Source: Aristolochia californica (Eukaryota > Streptophyta > Magnoliopsida > Piperales > Aristolochiaceae). From it: 64,000 nucleotides of DNA. The stretch spans positions 26,114,295 to 26,178,294 of the forward strand of contig JARWKL010000001.1 of NCBI GenBank assembly GCA_029961685.1, given 5' to 3'. Below the pieces are notes generated by a model, which ran no database searches, had not been told where the DNA came from, and worked only from the letters and a program-made list of their open reading frames with translations. Made by a program: the position numbers and the translations under genes. Numbering within the stretch: the stretch's first letter is position 1; the number at the start of each line of letters is the position of its first letter. This document shows positions 24,001 through 38,098 of this stretch, one piece after another.

Positions 24001-27000
24001 AAATGAAAATTTTAGAATTTATGTATGGAAAAAATTTAAAACAATAACAAATGTAAGTGAAGAAAATTTTTCACACACCACAAATGAACACAAAAGTTTT
24101 GTTGTCCGAGTTTGGGAAATTCCACTAGTTCAACCCTAACGGCTTGGAATTTTATTAGAAAGAGATTTCTTCCACACATGCTTTAAAAATGGATATGCAA
24201 GCTTGACACATGTTCAAGATGCAAATCACCTACGGATCCAAACCTTTTAAAGAGAATAACAAACGCTCATTAAATTATCAAGTGAACGTGCGGTGGTATT
24301 TTTACCCGAGTCAAACAAACCAATCTTTGCACATTTATAAAAAGCTGACCTAACGATCATAGATGATTGTAAAGTGATTTATCATGCGTAACGGGCTATA
24401 TTACCCTAAGAAATGACTTATGGATTCAGAGTCAACACTCAGTTAAAAATCCCCCACCTCCTGCTTTTCTCGACGATTGCAAAACCTGATATATAAATCT
24501 AAAAAGAGCTTACAATCCCTAAAAATTAGAGAGACTCCTTGGAATTATCTCTCTCTACATTTGTGCATTGTGCATTTCCAAATTAGATGAATTCTTTTTT
24601 GTTAAATCAAAACTTTGAGTATTCGCTCTCCCTTCATCCCATAAACCAAAAAGGCAAATAGATCACATAAAAATAAAAATTTTAGAGTTTATGTATGGAA
24701 AAAATTTAAAAAAATAATAATTTTAAGTAAATAAAATTTATTCACATACCACAAATGAACAAAAAACTTTTGTTGTCCAAGTTCGGGAAATTCCACTAGT
24801 TCCCCCCTAACAGCTTGGAATTTTATAAAAAAGAGACTTCTTCAACACATGCTTTAAAAATGGACATGCATGCTTGAAACATGTTAAAGATGAAAATCAC
24901 CTTTGGATCCAAACCTTTTAAAGAGAATAAAAAACGCTCATTAAATTCTCAAGTGAACGTGCTGTGGGATATTTACCCGAGTCAAATAAGCCATTATTTT
25001 GCCCATTTACAAAAGCTGACCTAACGAGCATAGATGATTGTAAAGTGATTTATCATGTGTAACGGGCTTTGTTACCCTAAGAAATGACTTATGGATTGGG
25101 AGTCAACACTCAGTTAAAAATCCCCCACCTCCCCTTTTTCCCGACGATTGCAAAACCTTTTATATAAAAACTAAAAAGGGCTCACAAACCCTAAAAATTA
25201 CAGACACGCTTTGGAATTATCTCTCTCTACATTTGTGCATTGTGCACTTCCATTTTAGATGTACACTTTTTTCTTAAATCAAAAATTTGAGTTTTTGCTC
25301 TCACCTCATCCCTTAAACGAAAAAGGCAAATAGATCACAACAAAATGAAAATTTAATAGTTTATGCCTGGAAAAATTTTTAAAAATAAAAAATGTGAGTA
25401 AAGAAAATTTATTCACACACCACAAATTAACACAAAAGTTTTTTTGTCCAAGTTTGGGAAATTCCACAAGTTGTTGACCCCAACAGCTTGGAATTTTATA
25501 AGAAAGAGATTTCTTCCACACATGCTTTAAAACTGGATATGCATGCTTGAAACATGATAATGATTCAAATGACCTTTGGATCCAAACCTTTTAAAGAGAT
25601 TAACAAATGCTCATTAAATCCTCAAGTAAACGTGTGGTGGGATATTTACCCGAGTCAAATAAACCATTATTTTGCCCATTTACAAAAGGCTGACCTAACA
25701 ATCAAAGATGATTGTAAAGTGATTTTGTCATGCGTAACGGGCTATATTACCCTAAGAAATGACTTATGGATTGGGGGTCAACACTCAGTTAAAAATCCCA
25801 TGTCTCCCCCTTTTCCTGACGGATGCAAAACCTGATATATTTAAAAACTAAAAAGAGCTTACATTCCCTAATAATTATTGTCACGCTTAGGAATTATCTC
25901 TCTCCACATTTGTGAATGTGCATTTCCATTTTAGATGTACTCTTTTTTCCTAAATCAAAACTTTGAGTTTTCGCTCTCCCTTCATCCCTTAAACGAAAAA
26001 GGCGAATAGATCGCAACAATTGAAAATTTTAGAGTTTTTGTACGGAAAAAATTTAAAACAATAACAAATGTAAGTAAGGAAAATTTATTCACACACCACA
26101 AATGAACACAAAACTTTTGTTGTCCAAGTTTGGGAAATTCCTCTAGTTGTTGACCCTAACAACTTGGAATTTTATAAGAAAGCGATTTCTTCCACACTTG
26201 CTTTAAAAATGGATATGCATGCTTGAAACATGTTAAAGATGCAAATCACCTATGGATCCAAACCTTTTAAAGAGCTTAACAAATGCCCAATAAATTCTCA
26301 AGTGAACGTGCGGTGGGATATTTACCCGAGTCAGAGAAGCCATTATTTTGCCCATTAATAAAAAGCTGACATCACAATTATAGATGACTGTAAAGTGATT
26401 TATCATCTGTAATGGGCTATATTACCCAAAAAATGACTTATGGATTGGAAGTCAACACTCAGTTAAAAATCCCCCGCCTCCCCCATTTCCGGACGATTGC
26501 AAAACCAGATATGTAAAAAGTAAAAAGAGCTCACAGTCGCTAAAAATTATAGACAATCTTTGGAATTATGTCTCTCTACATTTGTTCATTCTTCATTTCC
26601 ATTTTAGATGTACTCTTTTTTTCTTAAATCAAAACTTTGAGTTTTTCGCTCTCCGTTCATCTCATAAACCAAACAAGCAAATAGATCACAACAAAATGAA
26701 AATTTTAGAGTTTAAGTTTGGAAAAAATTTAAAACAATAACAAATGAAAGTAAAAAAATTTATTCACACACCACAAATGAATACAAAAATTTTGTTGTCC
26801 AACTTTGGGAAATTCCACTTGTTCAACCCTAACTGCTTGGAATTTTATAAGAAAAAGATTTCTTCCAGACATGTTTTAAAAATGGATATGCATGCTTGAA
26901 ACATGTTAAAGATGCAAATCAGCTATGGATGCAAACCTTTTAAAGAGAATAACAAACTCTCATTAAATTATCAAGTTGACGTGCTGTGGGATATTTACCC

Positions 27001-27081
27001 GAGTAAAACAAGCCATAATTTTGCACATTTACAAAAAGCTAACCTAACAATCATAGATGATTCTAAAGTGATTTATCATGC
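21041..27081 (+). repeat. Satellite section 5
   Basis: Monomer starts are 21041, 21711, 22383, 23055, 23728, 24393, 25064, 25739 and 26414. The 21041 copy starts as Q subtype but ends with the D hallmark AAAAATGTTAAAGGTGC near 21530, the complement of the chimera just before it. The 23055 copy is a full D monomer. In the copies spanning 25554-25835 and 26903-27178 the reading frame runs past its usual stop to 93 and 91 codons. Confidence 0.85.
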
Positions 27082-29096
27082 GCAATATATTACCCTAAGA
27101 AATGACATATGGATTGGGAGTCAACACTCAATTAAAAATCCCCCGCCTTCCCCTTTTCCCGATGATTGCCAGACCTGATATATAAAAACTAAAAAGAGCT
27201 CACAATCCCTAAAAATTATAGACACTCTTTGGAATTATCTCTCTGTACATTTTTTTATTGTGCAATTCCATTTTATACGTACTCTTTTTTCTGAAATCAA
27301 AACTTTTAGTTTTCGCTCTCCCTTCATCCCGTAAACCAAAAAGGCAAATAGGTCACAAAAAATTGAAAATAATAGAGTTTATGGAAAAATTTTAAAAAAT
27401 AAAAAATTTAATGTAAAAATTTTATTCACACACCATAAATGAACACAAAAGTTTTGTTGTCCAAGTTTGGAAAATTCCACTAGTTTAACCCTAACAGGTT
27501 GGAATTTTATAAGAAAGAGATTTCTTCCACACATGCTTTAAAAATGGATATGCATCCTTGAAACAAGTTAAAGATGCAAATCATATATGGATCCAAACCA
27601 TTTAAAGAGAATAAAAAATGCTCAATAAATTCTACAGTAAACGTGCTGTGGGATATTTACCCGAGTCAAACAAGCCATTATTTTGCCCATTTTAAAAAAT
27701 TGACCTAACGATCATAGATGATTGTAAAGTGATTTATTATGCATAACGGGCTATATTAACCTAAGAAATGACTTATGGATTGGAGTCAACACTTTGTTAA
27801 AAATCCCACGCCTCCCGCCTTTCCCAACGATTGGAAAACCTGATACATAAAAACTAAAAAGAGCTCACAATCCCTAAAAATTACAGAAACTCTTTGGAAT
27901 TATCTCTCTCCATATTTGTGCATTGTGAATTTCCATTTTAGATGTTCTCTATTTTCTTAAATCAAAACTTTGAGTTTTCACTCTCCCTTCATCCCGTAAA
28001 CCAAAAAGGCAAATAGATCACAAAAAAATGAAAATTTTAGAGTTTATGTATGGAAAAAATTTAAAACAATAACAAATGTACTTAAAGAAAATTTATTCAC
28101 ACTCCACAAATGAACACAAATATTTTGTTGTCCAAGTTTATGAAATTTCACTAGTTCAACCCTAACAACTTGCAATTTTATAAGAAAGAGATTTCTTCCA
28201 CAGATGCTTTAAACATGGATATGCATGCTTGAAACATGTTAAAGATTCAAATCACCTATGGATCCAAACCTTTTAAAGAGAATAACAAACGCTCATTAAA
28301 TTATCAAGAGAACGTGCGGTGGGACATTTACCTGAGTCAAACAAGACATTATTTTGCCCATTTACAATAAGCTGATCTTACGATCATAGATGATTGTAAA
28401 CTGATTTATCATGTAAAAAGGGCTATATTACCCAAAGAAAAGATTTATGGATTGGGAGTCAACACTCGGCTAGAAATCCCCTGCCTCCCCCTTTTCTCGA
28501 TGATTGGAAAACGTGATATATAAAAACTAAAAAGAGCTTACAATCCCTAAAAATTAAAAACACTCTTTGGAATTATCTCTCCCTACATTTGTGCATTGTG
28601 CATTTCCATTTTAGATGTACTCTTTTTTGTTAAATCAAAACTTTCAGTTTTCGCCATCCCTTCATCCAATAAACCAAAAAGGCAAAAAGATCACAAGAAA
28701 ATCAAAAATTTTAGATTTTATGTATGGAAAAAATTTCAAACAACAAAAAATGTAAGTAAATAAAATATATTCAAACATCCACAAATGAAAACAAAAGTTT
28801 TGTTTTCCAAGTTTGGGAAATTCCACTAGTTGTTGACCCTAACAGCTTGGAATTTTATAAGAAAGAGATTTCTTTCACACATGCTTGAAAAATGGAAATG
28901 CAGGTTTGAAACATGTTAAAGATGCAAATCCATACGGATCCAAACCTTTTAAAATGAATAATAAACGCTCATTAAATTCTCAAGTGAACGTGCGGTGGGA
29001 TATTTACCCGAGTCAAACAAGCCATTATTTTGCCCATATTCAAAAAAGTTGACCAAATGATCATAGATGATTGTAAAGTGATTTATCATGCCTAAC
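27082..29096 (+). repeat. Higher-order block E-F-G, copy 1
   Basis: This block has three monomers, at 27082, 27748 and 28420. E lacks the usual CGGGC before TATATTACCC and has GCAATTCCATTTTAT and AGGTCAC. F has ACTTTGTTAAAAATCC, TTTAAACATGG and GGGACATTTACCTGAG. G has ACTCGGCTAGAAATCC, GAAAACGTGATA and TTCAAACATCCACAAATG. The same three types follow in the same order from 30441, in nearly the same length (2015 versus 2014 bp). Confidence 0.85.
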
Positions 29097-30440
29097 GGGC
29101 TATATTACCCTAAGAAATGACTTATGGATTGGGAGTCAACACAGTTAAAAATCCCCCAGCTCCCCCTTTTCCCGACGATTGTAAATCCTGATATACAAAA
29201 AAAAAAAAGAGGTCACAATCCCTAAAAATTACAGACACTCTTTGGAATTATATCTCTCTACATTTGTGCGTCGTGCATATCCATTTTAGATGTACTCTTT
29301 TTTCTTAAATCAAAAGTTTGGGTTTTCGCTCTCCCTTCATCCCGTAAACCAAAAAGGCAAATAGATCACAACATAATGAAAATTTTAGAGTTTATTTATG
29401 GAAAAAATTTAAAACAATAACAAATGTAAGTAAAGAAAAGTTATTCTCACACTAGAAATGAACACAAAAGTTTTGTTGTCGGAGTTTGGGAAATTCCATT
29501 AGTTCAACCCTAAAAACTTGGAATTTTGTAAGAAAGAGATTTCTTCCACACATGCTTTGAAAATGGATATGCATGCTTGAAACAAGTTAAATATGCAAAT
29601 CACCTATGGATCAAAACCTTTTAAAGAGAATAACAAACGCTCATTAAATTCTCAAGTGAACGGGCGGTGGGATATTTACCCGAGTCAAACAAGCCATTAT
29701 TTTGCCCATTTACTAAAACTTGACCTCACGATCATAGATGATCGTAAGGAGATTTATCATGCGTAATGGGCTATATCACCCTAAGAAATGACTTATGGAT
29801 TGGGAGTCAACACTGAGTTAAAAATCCCCCGCTTCCCCCTTTTCCCGACGATTGCATAACCTAATATATAAAAAACTAAAAAGAGTTTACGAGCCCCAAA
29901 AATTGCAAACACTCTTTGGAATTATCTCTCTCTACATTTGTGCATTTTTCATTTCTCTTTTAGATGTACTCTTTTTTCTTCAATCTAAACTTTGATTTTT
30001 CGCTCTCCCTTCATCTTGTAAACCAAAACGGCAAATAGATCACAACAAAATGAAAATTTTAGAGTTTATGTAGGGAAAAAATTTCAAACAATAACAAATG
30101 TCAGTAAATAAAATTTATTCACACCCCACAAATGAACACAAAAGTTTAGTTGTCCATGTTTGGCAAATTCCACAAGTTGTTGACCCTAATAGCTTGTAAT
30201 TCTAGAAAAAAGAGATTTCTTCCACACATCCTTTAAAAAGGGATATGCATGCTTGAAACATGTTAAAGATGCAAATGACATTTAGATCAAAACCTTTTAA
30301 AGAGAATAACAAACGCTCATTAAATTCTTAAGTGAACGAGCGGTGGGATATTTGCTCGAGTAAAACAAGCCATAATTTTGCTCATTTACAAAAAGCTAAC
30401 CTGACAATCATAGATGATTGTAAAGTGATTTTTCATGCAT
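29097..30440 (+). repeat. Satellite monomers between E-F-G blocks
   Basis: Monomers start at 29097 and 29768. The second is the pre-E type, marked by GAGTTTACGAGCCCC, GTAGGGAAAAAATTTC, AAATGTCAGTAAATAAAA and CACACCCCACAAATG. Pre-E monomers precede E monomers here and at 32455, 39676 and 48388. Confidence 0.8.
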
Positions 30441-32454
30441 AATATATTACCCTAAGAAATGACATATGGATTGGGAGTCAACACTCAATTAAAAATCCCC
30501 CGCCTTCCCCTTTTCCCGATGATTGCTAGACCTGATATATAAAAACTTAAAAGAGCTCACAATCCCTAAAAATTACAGACACTCTATGGAATTATCTCTC
30601 TCTACATTTGTTTATTGTGCAATTCCATTTTATTCGTACTCTTTTTTCCAGAAATCAAAACTTTTAGTTTTCGCTCTCCCTTCATCCCGTAAACCAAAAA
30701 GGCAAATAGGTCACAACAAATTGAAAATTAAAGAGTTAATGGAAAAAATTAAAAAAATAACAAATGTAATGAAAAAATTTTATTCACACACCACAAATGA
30801 ACACAAAAGTTTTGTTGTCCAAGTTTGGGAAATTCCACTAGTTTAACCCTAACAGGTTGGAATTTTATAAGAAAGAGATTTCTTCCACGCATGCTTTAAA
30901 AATGGATATGCATGCTTGAAACAAGTTAAAGATGCAAATCATGTATGGATCCAAACCTTTTAAAGAGAATAACAAACGCTCAATAAATTGTACAGTAAAC
31001 GTGCTGTGAGATATTTACCCAAGTCAAACAAGCCATTATTTTGCCCATTTTAAAAAACTGACCTAACGATCATAGATGATTGTAAAGTGATTTATCATGC
31101 GTAACGGGCTATATTACCCTAAGAAATGACTTATGGATTAGAGTCAACACTTTGTTAAAAATCCCTCGCCTCCCGCTTTTTCCGACGATTGCAAAACTTG
31201 ATAAATAAAAACTAAAAAGAGCTCACAATCCCTAAAAATTACAGACACTCTTTGGAATTATCTCTCTCTATATTTGTGCATTGTTAATTTCCATTTTAGA
31301 TGTTCTTTGTTTTCTTAAATCAAAACTTTGAGTTTTCACTCTCCCTTCATCCCGTAAACCAAAAAGGCAAATAGATCACAACAAAATGAAAATTTTAGAG
31401 TTTATGTATGGAAAAAATTTAAAACAATAACAAATTTACTTAAAGAAAATTTATTCACACACCACAAATGAACACAAATGTTTTGTTGTCCAAGTTTGTG
31501 AAATTTCACTTGTTCAACCCTAACAACTTGGAATTTTATAAGAAAGAGATTTCTTCCGCACATGCTTTAAACATGGATATGCATGCTTGAAACATGTTAA
31601 AGATGCAAATCACCTATGGATCCAAACCTTTTAAAGAGAATAACAAACACTCATTAAATTATCACGAGAACTTGCGGTGGGACATTTACCTGAGTCAAAC
31701 AAGACATTATTTTGCCCATTTACAATAAGCTGATCTTACGATCATAGATGATTGTAAACTGATTTATCATGTGTAACGGGCTATATTACCCTCAGAAAAG
31801 ACTTATGGATTGGGAGTCAACACTCGGCTAAAAATCCATTGCCTCCCTTTTTTCTCGATGATAGGAAAACGTGATATATAAAAACTAAAAAGAGCTTACA
31901 ATCTCTAAAAATTAAAAACACTCTTTGGAATTATCTCTCCCTACCTTTGTGGATTGTGTATTTCCATTTTAGATGTACTCTTTTTTGTTAAATCAAAACT
32001 TTCAGTTTTCGCTATCCCTTCATCCAGTAAACAAAAAAGGAAAAAATATCACAAGAAAATCATAAAATTTAGAGTTTATGTATGGAAAAAATTTAAAACA
32101 ACAACAAATGTGAGTAAATAAAATTTATTCAAACATCCACAAATGAAAACAAAATTTTTGTTGTCCAAGTTTGGGAAATTCCACTAGTTGTTGACCCTAA
32201 GAGCTTGGAATTTTATAAGAAAGAGATTTCTTTCACACATGCTTGAAAAATGGATATGCAGGCTTGAAACATGTTAAAGATGCATGTCCATACGAATCCA
32301 AACCTTTTAAAGAGAATAATAAACACTCATTAAATTCTCAAATGAACGTGCGGTGGGATATTTACCCGAGTCAAACAATCCATTATTTTGCCCATTTACA
32401 AAAAAGCTGACCAAATGATCATAGATGATATTAAAGTGATTTATCAAGCCTAAC
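30441..32454 (+). repeat. Higher-order block E-F-G, copy 2
   Basis: Monomers start at 30441 (E), 31106 (F) and 31778 (G), with the hallmarks listed for 27082-29096. By eye these pairs are clearly more alike than neighbouring monomers within either block, which is the defining sign of higher-order repeat amplification. Confidence 0.85.
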
Positions 32455-34460
32455 GGGCTATATTACCCTAAGAAATGACTTATGGATTGGAAGTCAACAC
32501 TCAGTTAAAAATCCCCCGCTTCCCCTTTTCCCGACGATTGTATAACCTAATATATAAAAACTAGAAAGAGTTTACAATCCCCAAAAATTACAAACATTCT
32601 TTGGAATTATCTCTCTCTACATTTGTGCATTTTACATTTCTCTTTTAGATGTACTTTTTTTTCTTCAATCTAAACTTTGAGTTTTCGTTCTACCTTCATC
32701 CCATAAACCAAAACGGCAAATAGATCACAACAAAATGAAAATTTTAGAGTTTATGTTGGGAAAAAATTTAAAACAATAACAAATGTCAGTAAATAAAATT
32801 TATTCACACCCCACAAATGAACACAAAAGTTTTGTTGTCCAAGTTTGGCAAATTCCACAAGTTGTTGACCCTAAAAGCTTGGAATTCTAGAAAAAAGAGA
32901 TTTCTTCCACACATGCTTTAAAAAGGGATATGCATGCTTGAACCATGTTAAAGATGCAAACGACATTTGGATCAAAACCTTTTAAAGAGAATAACAAACG
33001 CTCATTAAATTCTTAAGTGAACGTGTGGTGGGATATTTACCCGAGTAAAACAAGCCATAATTTTGCTCATTTACAAAAAGCTAACCTGACAATTATAGAT
33101 GATTGTAAAGTGATTTATCATGCGTAATATATTACCCTAAGAAATGACATATGGGTTGGGAGTCAACACTCAATTAAAAATCCCCCGCCTTCCCCTTTTA
33201 TCGATGATTGCCAGACCTGATATATAAAAACTAAAAAGAGCTCACAATCCCTAAAAATTACAGACACTCTATGGAATTATCTCCCTCCACATTTTTTTAT
33301 TGTGCAATTCCATTTTATACGTACTCTTTTTTCTGAAATCAAAACTTTTAGTTTCGCTCTCCCTTCATCCCGTAAACCAAAAAGCCAAATAGGTCACAAC
33401 AAATTGAAAATTATAGAGTTTATGGAAAAATTTAAAAAAATAACAAATGTAATGAAAAAAATTTATTCACACACCACAAATGAACACAAAAGTTTTGTTG
33501 TCCAAGTATGGGAAATTCCACTAGTTTAACCCTAACAGCTTGGAATTTTATGAGAAAGAGATTTCTTCCACACATGCTTTAAAAATGGATATGCATGCTT
33601 GAAACAAGTTAAAGATGCAAATCATGTATGGATCCAAACCTTTTAAAGAGAATAATAAACGCTCAATAAATTCTACAGTAAACGTGCTGTGGGATATTTA
33701 CTCGAGTCAAACAAGCCATTATTTTGCCCATATTAAAAAACTGACCTAACGATCATAGATGATTGTAAAGTGATTTATCATGCGTAACGAGCTATATTAC
33801 CCTAAGAAATGACTTACGGATTGGAGTCAACACATTGTTAAAAATTCCCCCCTCCCGCTTTTCCCGATGATTGCAAAACCTGATACATAAAAACTAAAAA
33901 GAGCTCACAATCCCTAAAAATTACAGACACTCATTGGAATTATCTCTCTCTATATTTGTGCATTGTGAATTTCCATTTTAGATGTTCTCTGTTTTCTTAA
34001 ATCAAAACTTTGAGTTTTCGCTCTCCCTTCATCCCGTAAACCAAAAAGGCAAATAGATCACAACAAAAAGAAAATTTTAGAGTTTATGTTTGGAAAAAAT
34101 TTAAAACAATAACAAATGTATTTAAAGACAATTTATTCACACACCACTAATGAACACAAATGTTTTGTTGTCCAAGTTTGAGAAATTTCACTAGTTCAAC
34201 CCTAACAACTTGGAATTTTATAAGAAAGAGATTTCTTCCGCATATGCTTTAAACATGGATATGCATGCTTGAAACATGTTAAAGATGAAAATCCCCTATG
34301 GATCCAAACCTTATAAAGAGAATAAAAAACGCTCATTAAAATCTCAAGTGAACGTGTTGTGCGATATTTACCTGAGTGAAACAAGCCATTATTTTACACT
34401 TTTAGAAAAAGTTGACCTAATTTATCATAGATGATTGTAAAGTTATTTACCATGCGTAAC
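32455..34460 (+). repeat. Higher-order block pre-E, E, F, copy 3
   Basis: Monomers start at 32455 (pre-E), 33126 (E) and 33788 (F start). With 29768-31777 this gives a four-monomer period of about 2.69 kb. The F copy keeps CACATTGTTAAAAATTCC and TTTAAACATGG, but its last third has changed to GTGTTGTGCGATATTTACC, so the block ends in a chimeric monomer. Confidence 0.78.
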
Positions 34461-35370
34461 AGGCTATATTACCCTAAGAAATGACTTATGGAATGGGATT
34501 CAACACTCGGTTAAAAATCCCCCGCCTCCCCCTTTTTCCCAACGATTGCAAAAGTTGATATACAAAAACTAAAAGGAGCTCACAATCCCTAACAATTACA
34601 GACACTCTTTGGAATTATCTCTCTCTACATTTGTCCATTGTGTTCCACTTTAGATGTACTCTTTTTTCTTATATCAAAACATTAAGTTTTCCCTCTTCCT
34701 TCATCCCGTAAAAAAAAAAAAGGAAAATAGATCACAACAAAAAGAAAATTTTAGAGTTGATGCATGGAAAATTTTTAAAACAATAACAAATATAAGTAAA
34801 AAAATTTATTCACACACCACAAAAGAACACAAAAGTTTTTTTGTCCAAGTTTGGGAAATTCCACTAGTTCAACCCTAACAGCTTGGAATTTTAAAAGAAA
34901 AAGTTTTCATCCCCACATGCTTTAAAAATGGATATGCATGCTTGAAACATGTTAAAAATGCAAATCACCTATGCATCCAAACCTTTTAAAGAGAATAACT
35001 AACGCTTATTAAATTCTCAAGTGAACGTGTTGTGGGATATTTACCCGAGTCAAATAACCATTATTTTTCCCTTTTACAAAAAGTTGACCTAACGATCAAA
35101 GATGATTGTAAAGTGATTTATCATGCGTAACAGACTATATTACCCTAAGAAATGACTTATGGTTTGGGAGTCAACACTCAGTTAAAAATCCCCTGCCTCC
35201 CCCTTTTCCCGACGATCACAAAACCTAATATATAAAAACTGAAAAGAGCTTACAATCCCTAAAAATTAAAGACACTCTTTGGTATTTTCTCTCTCTACAT
35301 TTATGCATTGCACATTTCCATTTTAGATGTACTCTTTTTTCTTCAATCAAAGCATTGAGTTTTCGCTCTC

Positions 35371-35380
35371 CCTTCAAAAA
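35371..35380 (+). other. Junction of an approximately 60-bp deletion
   Basis: CCCTTCA is followed directly by AAAAAAATTTAAAAC. The segment with CCCGTAAACCAAAAAGGC and the AAAATTTTAGAG tract is missing, so the monomer is 615 bp long. The copy in the matching position at 43707 is full length. Confidence 0.82.
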
Positions 35381-36396
35381 AATTTAAAACAATAACAAAT
35401 GTAAGTCTAGAAAATTTATTCACACACCACAAATGAACACAAAAGTTTTGTTGTCCAAGTTATGTAAATTGCACTCGTTGTTGACCCTAACAGCTTGGAA
35501 TTTTAGAAGAAAGAGATTTCTTCCACACAAGCTTCAAAAATGGATATGCATTCTTGAAACATGTTAAAGATGCAAATCACCTACCGATCCAAACCTTTTA
35601 AAGAGAATAATAAATGCTCATTAAAGTATCATGTGAACGACTGGTGGGATATTTAGCCGAGTCAAACAAGCCATCATTTTGCCCATTTACAAAAAGTTGA
35701 CATAACGATCATAGAGGATGGAAAAGTGATTTACAATGCATAATGGGCTATATTACCCTAAGAAAAGACTTATGGATTGGGAGTCAACACTCAGTTAAAA
35801 ATTCCGTGCCTCCCCCTTTTCCCGACGATTGCAAAACCTGATATACAAAAACTAAAAAGAGCTCACAATCCCTAAAAGTTACAGACACTCTTTGGAATTA
35901 TATCTCTCTTTATTTGTGCATTGTGCATTTCCATTTTGGATGTACTCTTTTTTCTTAAATCAAAACTTTGAGTTTCGCTCTCCCTTCATCCCGTAAACCA
36001 AAAAGGCAAATTGATCACAACAAAATGAAAATTTTACAGTTTATGTATGGAAAAAAATTTTAAAAATAAAAAATGTAAGTAAAAAAATTAATTCACACTC
36101 CACATATGAACAAAAAAAATTTGTTGTCCAAGTTTGGGAAATTCCACTAGTTCAACCATAACAGCTTGGAATTTTATAAGAAAGAGATTTCTTCCACACA
36201 TGCTTTAAAAATGGATATGCATGCTTGAAACATGTTAAACATGCAAATCACCTATGTATCTAAACCTTTTAAAGAGAATAACAAACGCTCATTAAATTCT
36301 CAAGTGAACGGGCGGTGGGATATTTACCCGAGTCAAACAAGCCATTATTTTGCCCATTTACAAAAACCTGACCTAGCGATCATAAATGATTGAAAA

Positions 36397-36411
36397 GTGA
36401 GAATAAAAACA
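36397..36411 (+). other. Junction of an approximately 50-bp deletion that removes the register motif
   Basis: AAAAGTGA is followed by GAATAAAAACACTCAG. The segment TTTATCATGCGTAACGGGC and the bases after it are lost, and a few bases of unclear origin sit at the join. Confidence 0.8.
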
Positions 36412-38075
36412 CTCAGTTCAAAATCCCCCGCCTCCCCATTTTCCCGATGATTGCACAACCTGATATATAAAAACTAAAAAGAGCTTACAATCCTTAAAAA
36501 TTACAAAAACTCTTTGGAATTATCTCTCTCTACATTTGTGCATTGTGCATTTCCATTTTAGATTTAATTTTTTTTCCTAAATCAAAACTTTGAGTCTTTG
36601 CTCTCCCTTCATCACGTAAACCAAAAAGGCAAATAAATCACAAAAAATTAAATAAATTTAAAGTTTATGTATGGAGAAAATTTAAAACAGTAACAAATGT
36701 TAGTAAAGAAAATTTATTCACACGCCACAAATGAACATAAAAGTTTGTTGTCCAAGTTTGGGAAATTCCACTAGTTGTTGACCCTAACAACTTGAAATTT
36801 TATAAGAAAGAGATTTCTTCCACACATGCTTTAAAAATGGATATGCATGCTTGAAACATGTTAAAGATGCAAATCACCTACGGATCCAAACCTTTTTAAG
36901 AGAATAACAAACACTCATTCAATTCTCAAGTGAACATGCGGTGGAATATTTACTCGAGTCAAACAAGCCATTATTTTGCCCATTTACAAAAAGCTGACTA
37001 ATGATCATGGACGTTTGTAAAGTGATTTATCATGAATAACGATCTATATTACCCTAGGAAATGACATATGGATTGGGAGCCAACACTCAGTTAAAAATCC
37101 CCTGCCTCCCCCATTTCCCGACGATTGCAAAACTTGATATTTAAAAAAATAAAAAGAGCTTACAGTCCCAAAAAATTACAGACACTCTTTGGAATTATAT
37201 CTTTCTATATTTGTGCATTGTGCATTTCCATTTTAGATGAACTTTTTTTTTTCTTAAATCAAAACTTTTAGTTTTCGCTCTCCCTTCATCTCGTAAACCA
37301 AAAAGGCAAATAGATCACAACTAAATGAAAATTATAGTGTTTATGTATGGAAAAAATTTAAAACAATAACAAATGTTAGTAAAGAAAATTTAATCACACA
37401 CCACAAATGAAAACAAAAGTTTTGTTGTCCAAGTTTGGGAAATTTCACTAGTTAACCCCTAACAGCTTGGAATTTTATTAGAAAGAGATTTCTTCCACAC
37501 ATGCTTAAAAATGGATATGCTTGCTTGAAACATGTTAAAGATGCAAATCACCTTTGGATCCAAACCTTTTAAAGAGAATAACAAACGCTCATTAAATTCT
37601 CAAGTGAACGTGCGGTGGGATATTTACCCGAGTCAAACAAGCCATTATTTTGGCCGTTTACAAAAAGCTAACCTAGTGATCATCGATGATTGTAAAGTGA
37701 TTTATCATGCGTAACGGGCTAGATTATCCTAAGAAATGACTTGTGAATTGGGAGTCAACACTCAGTTGAAAATTACGTGCCTCCCCCTTTTCCCGATGAT
37801 TGCACAACCTGATATATAAAAGCTAAAAAGAGCTTACAATCCTTAAACATTACAGACACTCTTTAGAATGATCTCTCCCTCCATTCGTACATTGTGCATT
37901 TCAATTTTAGATTTACTTTTTTTTCTTAAATCTAAACTTTGAGTATTCGCTCTCCCTTCATCTTGCAAACCAAAAAGGCAAATAAATCATAAAAAATAAA
38001 TAAATTTAAAGTTTTGTATGGAGAACATTTAAAACAATATCAAATGTTAGTAAATAAAATTTATTCACACATCAC

Positions 38076-38098
38076 AAAATGGATATGCATGCTTGAAA
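38076..38098 (+). other. Misplaced satellite segment (template-switch-like patch)
   Basis: After TTCACACATCAC the sequence reads AAAATGGATATGCATGCTTG, which belongs about 100 bp further on, and then returns to AAATTCCACTAGTTGTTG. The normal segment with CACAAAAGTTTTGTTGTCC is missing. The proper copy of the moved segment is also present at about 38167-38190. Confidence 0.85.
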
